A stretch of 5,144 nt of DNA from an uncultured Coriobacteriaceae bacterium (GTDB lineage: Bacteria > Actinomycetota > Coriobacteriia > Coriobacteriales > UMGS124), in contig CACZRK010000157.1 of NCBI GenBank assembly GCA_902783515.1, positions 1 through 5,144 of the forward strand, written 5' to 3'. Shown piece after piece: positions 3,347-5,144 of this stretch (positions are counted from its first letter, which is position 1; every line of letters starts with the position of its first letter). The position numbers were made by a program, and so were the translations under genes. The notes under the pieces were generated by a model, which was given only the letters and a program-made list of their open reading frames with translations, was not told the origin of the DNA and searched no databases.

Positions 3347-5144
3347 ATGGCAGACATCAGTGTAAGCCGTCGCTCGTTCGTCGCCGGTGCCGTCGCCGCA
3401 AGCGCGGCCGCCGCAGCCGGAACCGCCGCGTTCGCAGCGGAGTCGTCAGTCGCCGACAAGAAGGCGTCATCCGCGGCCTCGACCGAGGCGGTCGCCGTCG
3501 GCAACGCGACTGCCACCGCCGAGGAAATCAAAGGCATGCACAACAAGGCTGACGACGTGCCCTGGAGCTGGCTTACGTATCCTGGCGATCTGAAGGCCGA
3601 CTCAGAGGAGGACTGCGACGTTCTCGTCATCGGCTGTGGCTTCGCAGGCTCCGTCGCGGCCGTATCCGCCGCCGAAAAGGGCGCGAAGGTCATTGTCGTC
3701 GACAAGGCCTCGCAGCCGAGCGGCCGCGGTGCGCACATCACCGCCTTCGGCTCCAAGGTCGTGCAGGACATCCTCGACCAAGGCTACATCTCCAAAGACC
3801 AGATGGACTACGCGCAGATCGTGCGCAACTGGATTCGCTGGAGTCAGGGCCGTCTGAACGAGAGCATGCTCTGGCAGTTCGCCCACAAGTCCGGGGCATG
3901 CATGGACTGGCTGATCGACAAGATGGCTGACGAAGGCCTGCACGCTACGCTCTGGTGCGACTTCTACAAGGGACCCGACTACACCGAGTGGCCGATCACG
4001 CACTTCTTCTACGACGACACGACCGACTTCGTGTACCTGAACGGCGTATCTCATGGTCTGGGCATGGACGTCGTGCTTCCTGCACTCAAGAACTACGGCG
4101 AGTCCCTCGGCGTGACCTACGAGTTTGACACCGCTTCGGAGCGTCTGCTTCGCCCCAAGGCCGACGGCCCCGTCACCGGCGCGATCGTGACGCCTGACGA
4201 GGGCAAGACGCATGTGCAGATCAATGCCAAGGCCGTCATCATCGCCGCAGGCGACTACGCGGGCGACACTGAGATGATGCAGTGCTACAACCCTTGGGCA
4301 ATCAACGCCATGGACGAACGCCTCTACATCCCGCAGTGGGTTGACACGGGCGACCTGCACAAGCAGGCCATGTGGATCGGCGCGGCGATGCAGAAGAACG
4401 GGAGCCATGCGTCGGTCATGCACCTCGAGTCCGGCGCCCAGTCGTACAACTTCCTGCATGTGAACGGCTCCGGCGAGCGCTTCATGAACGAGGACGTGAA
4501 CACGCAGTCCAAGTCATCCAACAAGGCGTTCTACGGCGACCACCGCGCCTACACGATCTACGACGCGAACGGGCTTGCCGAGATCGCGAAGCAGTGCGAG
4601 GACGGCATCGCCGGCGGCATCTCGGTCGGCCAGCAGTATCGTCGCTTCGGCACGCCGTTTGACATGGACGTCGAGAACAAGCTGCTGCAGGCTAAGATCG
4701 AGGACGGGAACATCCAGACGGCTGACACCTTGGAGGAGCTCGCCGAGAAGATCGACGTTCCCGTGGACGCGTTCCTCGCGACGGTCAAGCGTTACAACGA
4801 GCTGGTGGACAAGGGCTCTGACGACGACTTTGGCAAGCGCGCCGAGATCATGGTGAAGATCGAGGAGCCCCCGTTCTACGCAGGGCAGCTGAAGGCGACG
4901 CTGCTCTCCGCATCCGGTGGCCTGCACTCGGACAAGTTCGCCCACGTGCTCGACAAGGACAGCAATTGGATCGAGAACCTCTACGTCTGCGGGACGAGCG
5001 CCGGCGACTTCCATGGCTCCGGTGACTACCCGACGATCTGCCCCGGCATCAACCACGGCCGCTGCCTGACCTTCGGGCGCATCGCCGGCATCGAGGCGGC
5101 CGGCGGCTCCGCCGACGAGATCGCCGACTATGACCTGCAGATGC
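3347..5144 (+). CDS. Tat-exported FAD-dependent oxidoreductase of the fumarate reductase flavoprotein family, cut by the window's right edge
   Basis: Transfers electrons from FAD to an unknown organic substrate, probably outside the membrane as an anaerobic respiratory reductase. Residues 1-30 form a Tat signal: SRRSFVAG (twin Arg 8-9), an Ala-rich stretch and an AFA-A cleavage site, then an Ala/Ser-rich linker to about 75. The FAD_binding_2 fold follows: GCGFAG (96-101) with Asp119 for the FAD ribose, SGRGAHITAFGS (125-136), VIIAAGDYAG (297-306, normally ATGGF), TGDLHKQAMWIGA (334-346), GERFMNED (376-383), His527, and the C-terminal FAD element TFGRIAG (575-581). 599 residues are visible and the end looks near. 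Compared from memory with Shewanella Fcc3, the catalytic Arg402 position is Thr386, and the Arg544 loop is replaced by SGDYPTICPGINHG (558-571). Fumarate is therefore unlikely. No heme CxxCH is present, nor a recognisable covalent-FMN motif, so electrons must come from a separate partner. The divergent LysR regulator probably controls it. Confidence 0.9.
   Translation, partial: MADISVSRRSFVAGAVAASAAAAAGTAAFAAESSVADKKASSAASTEAVAVGNATATAEEIKGMHNKADDVPWSWLTYPGDLKADSEEDCDVLVIGCGFAGSVAAVSAAEKGAKVIVVDKASQPSGRGAHITAFGSKVVQDILDQGYISKDQMDYAQIVRNWIRWSQGRLNESMLWQFAHKSGACMDWLIDKMADEGLHATLWCDFYKGPDYTEWPITHFFYDDTTDFVYLNGVSHGLGMDVVLPALKNYGESLGVTYEFDTASERLLRPKADGPVTGAIVTPDEGKTHVQINAKAVIIAAGDYAGDTEMMQCYNPWAINAMDERLYIPQWVDTGDLHKQAMWIGAAMQKNGSHASVMHLESGAQSYNFLHVNGSGERFMNEDVNTQSKSSNKAFYGDHRAYTIYDANGLAEIAKQCEDGIAGGISVGQQYRRFGTPFDMDVENKLLQAKIEDGNIQTADTLEELAEKIDVPVDAFLATVKRYNELVDKGSDDDFGKRAEIMVKIEEPPFYAGQLKATLLSASGGLHSDKFAHVLDKDSNWIENLYVCGTSAGDFHGSGDYPTICPGINHGRCLTFGRIAGIEAAGGSADEIADYDLQM

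Noticed and set aside
2983..3771. Upstream in-frame extension of the LysR gene, which would give a protein of 586 residues
   Set aside because: The extra part runs antisense through the start of the flavoprotein and the intergenic region, and the conserved LysR N terminus begins at the ATG at 2982 with a ribosome binding site.
3602..4459. Open frame of 285 codons on the minus strand
   Set aside because: Fully antisense to the flavoprotein, whose FAD motifs are unmistakable. Long antisense frames are common in GC-rich genes, and no ribosome binding site or family resemblance is seen.
4514..5056. Open frame of 180 codons on the minus strand
   Set aside because: Antisense shadow of the flavoprotein's C-terminal half, with no recognisable domain.

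Overview
The window is GC-rich (third codon positions strongly G/C) and most resembles a gut Actinomycetota of the class Coriobacteriia, probably Eggerthellaceae (the Eggerthella, Gordonibacter, Slackia and Adlercreutzia group). The main clue is the gene that runs off the right edge: a Tat-exported, FAD-containing fumarate-reductase-like oxidoreductase with a divergent LysR-type regulator. That arrangement is expanded many-fold in this family. The taxonomic call is an inference from gene content, with no marker gene in view.

Layout, left to right. (1) 90-1043, minus strand: an alpha/beta hydrolase with a complete Ser-Asp-His triad, followed by a strong GC-rich hairpin at 46-84. Its best start is a GTG at 1043, because a longer in-frame start at 1133 sits inside the promoter. 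(2) 1044-1247: a divergent control region with a near-consensus promoter for the hydrolase, a perfect 9+9 bp palindrome just after its predicted transcription start, and four CCG-N4/5-CGG elements spaced 20-22 bp apart. (3) 1248-1472, plus strand: an unrecognised 74-residue protein. It is followed by a 3' region with small hairpins and an 18-bp tandem duplication, ending in a clear Rho-independent terminator at 1562-1610. (4) 1725-1862, minus strand: a 45-residue single-pass membrane protein with its own promoter and a 15-bp palindrome over the -35 element. (5) 2011-2982, minus strand: a LysR-type regulator. (6) 2983-3346: a 364-bp divergent intergenic region rich in inverted repeats, including a T-N11-A LysR-type dyad. 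(7) 3347 to the right edge, plus strand: the Tat-dependent flavoprotein, 599 residues visible and nearly complete.

The clearest functional unit is the divergent pair of LysR regulator and flavoprotein. The regulator probably senses the flavoprotein's substrate, which would act as a terminal electron acceptor or redox substrate outside the membrane. In a recalled alignment the flavoprotein keeps the FAD-binding elements but lacks the two arginines that define true fumarate reductases, so its substrate is probably something else. The left half (hydrolase, array of sites, 74-residue protein) looks like a second, separately regulated divergent unit. Nothing in view is a mobile element, CRISPR array, tRNA or rRNA.
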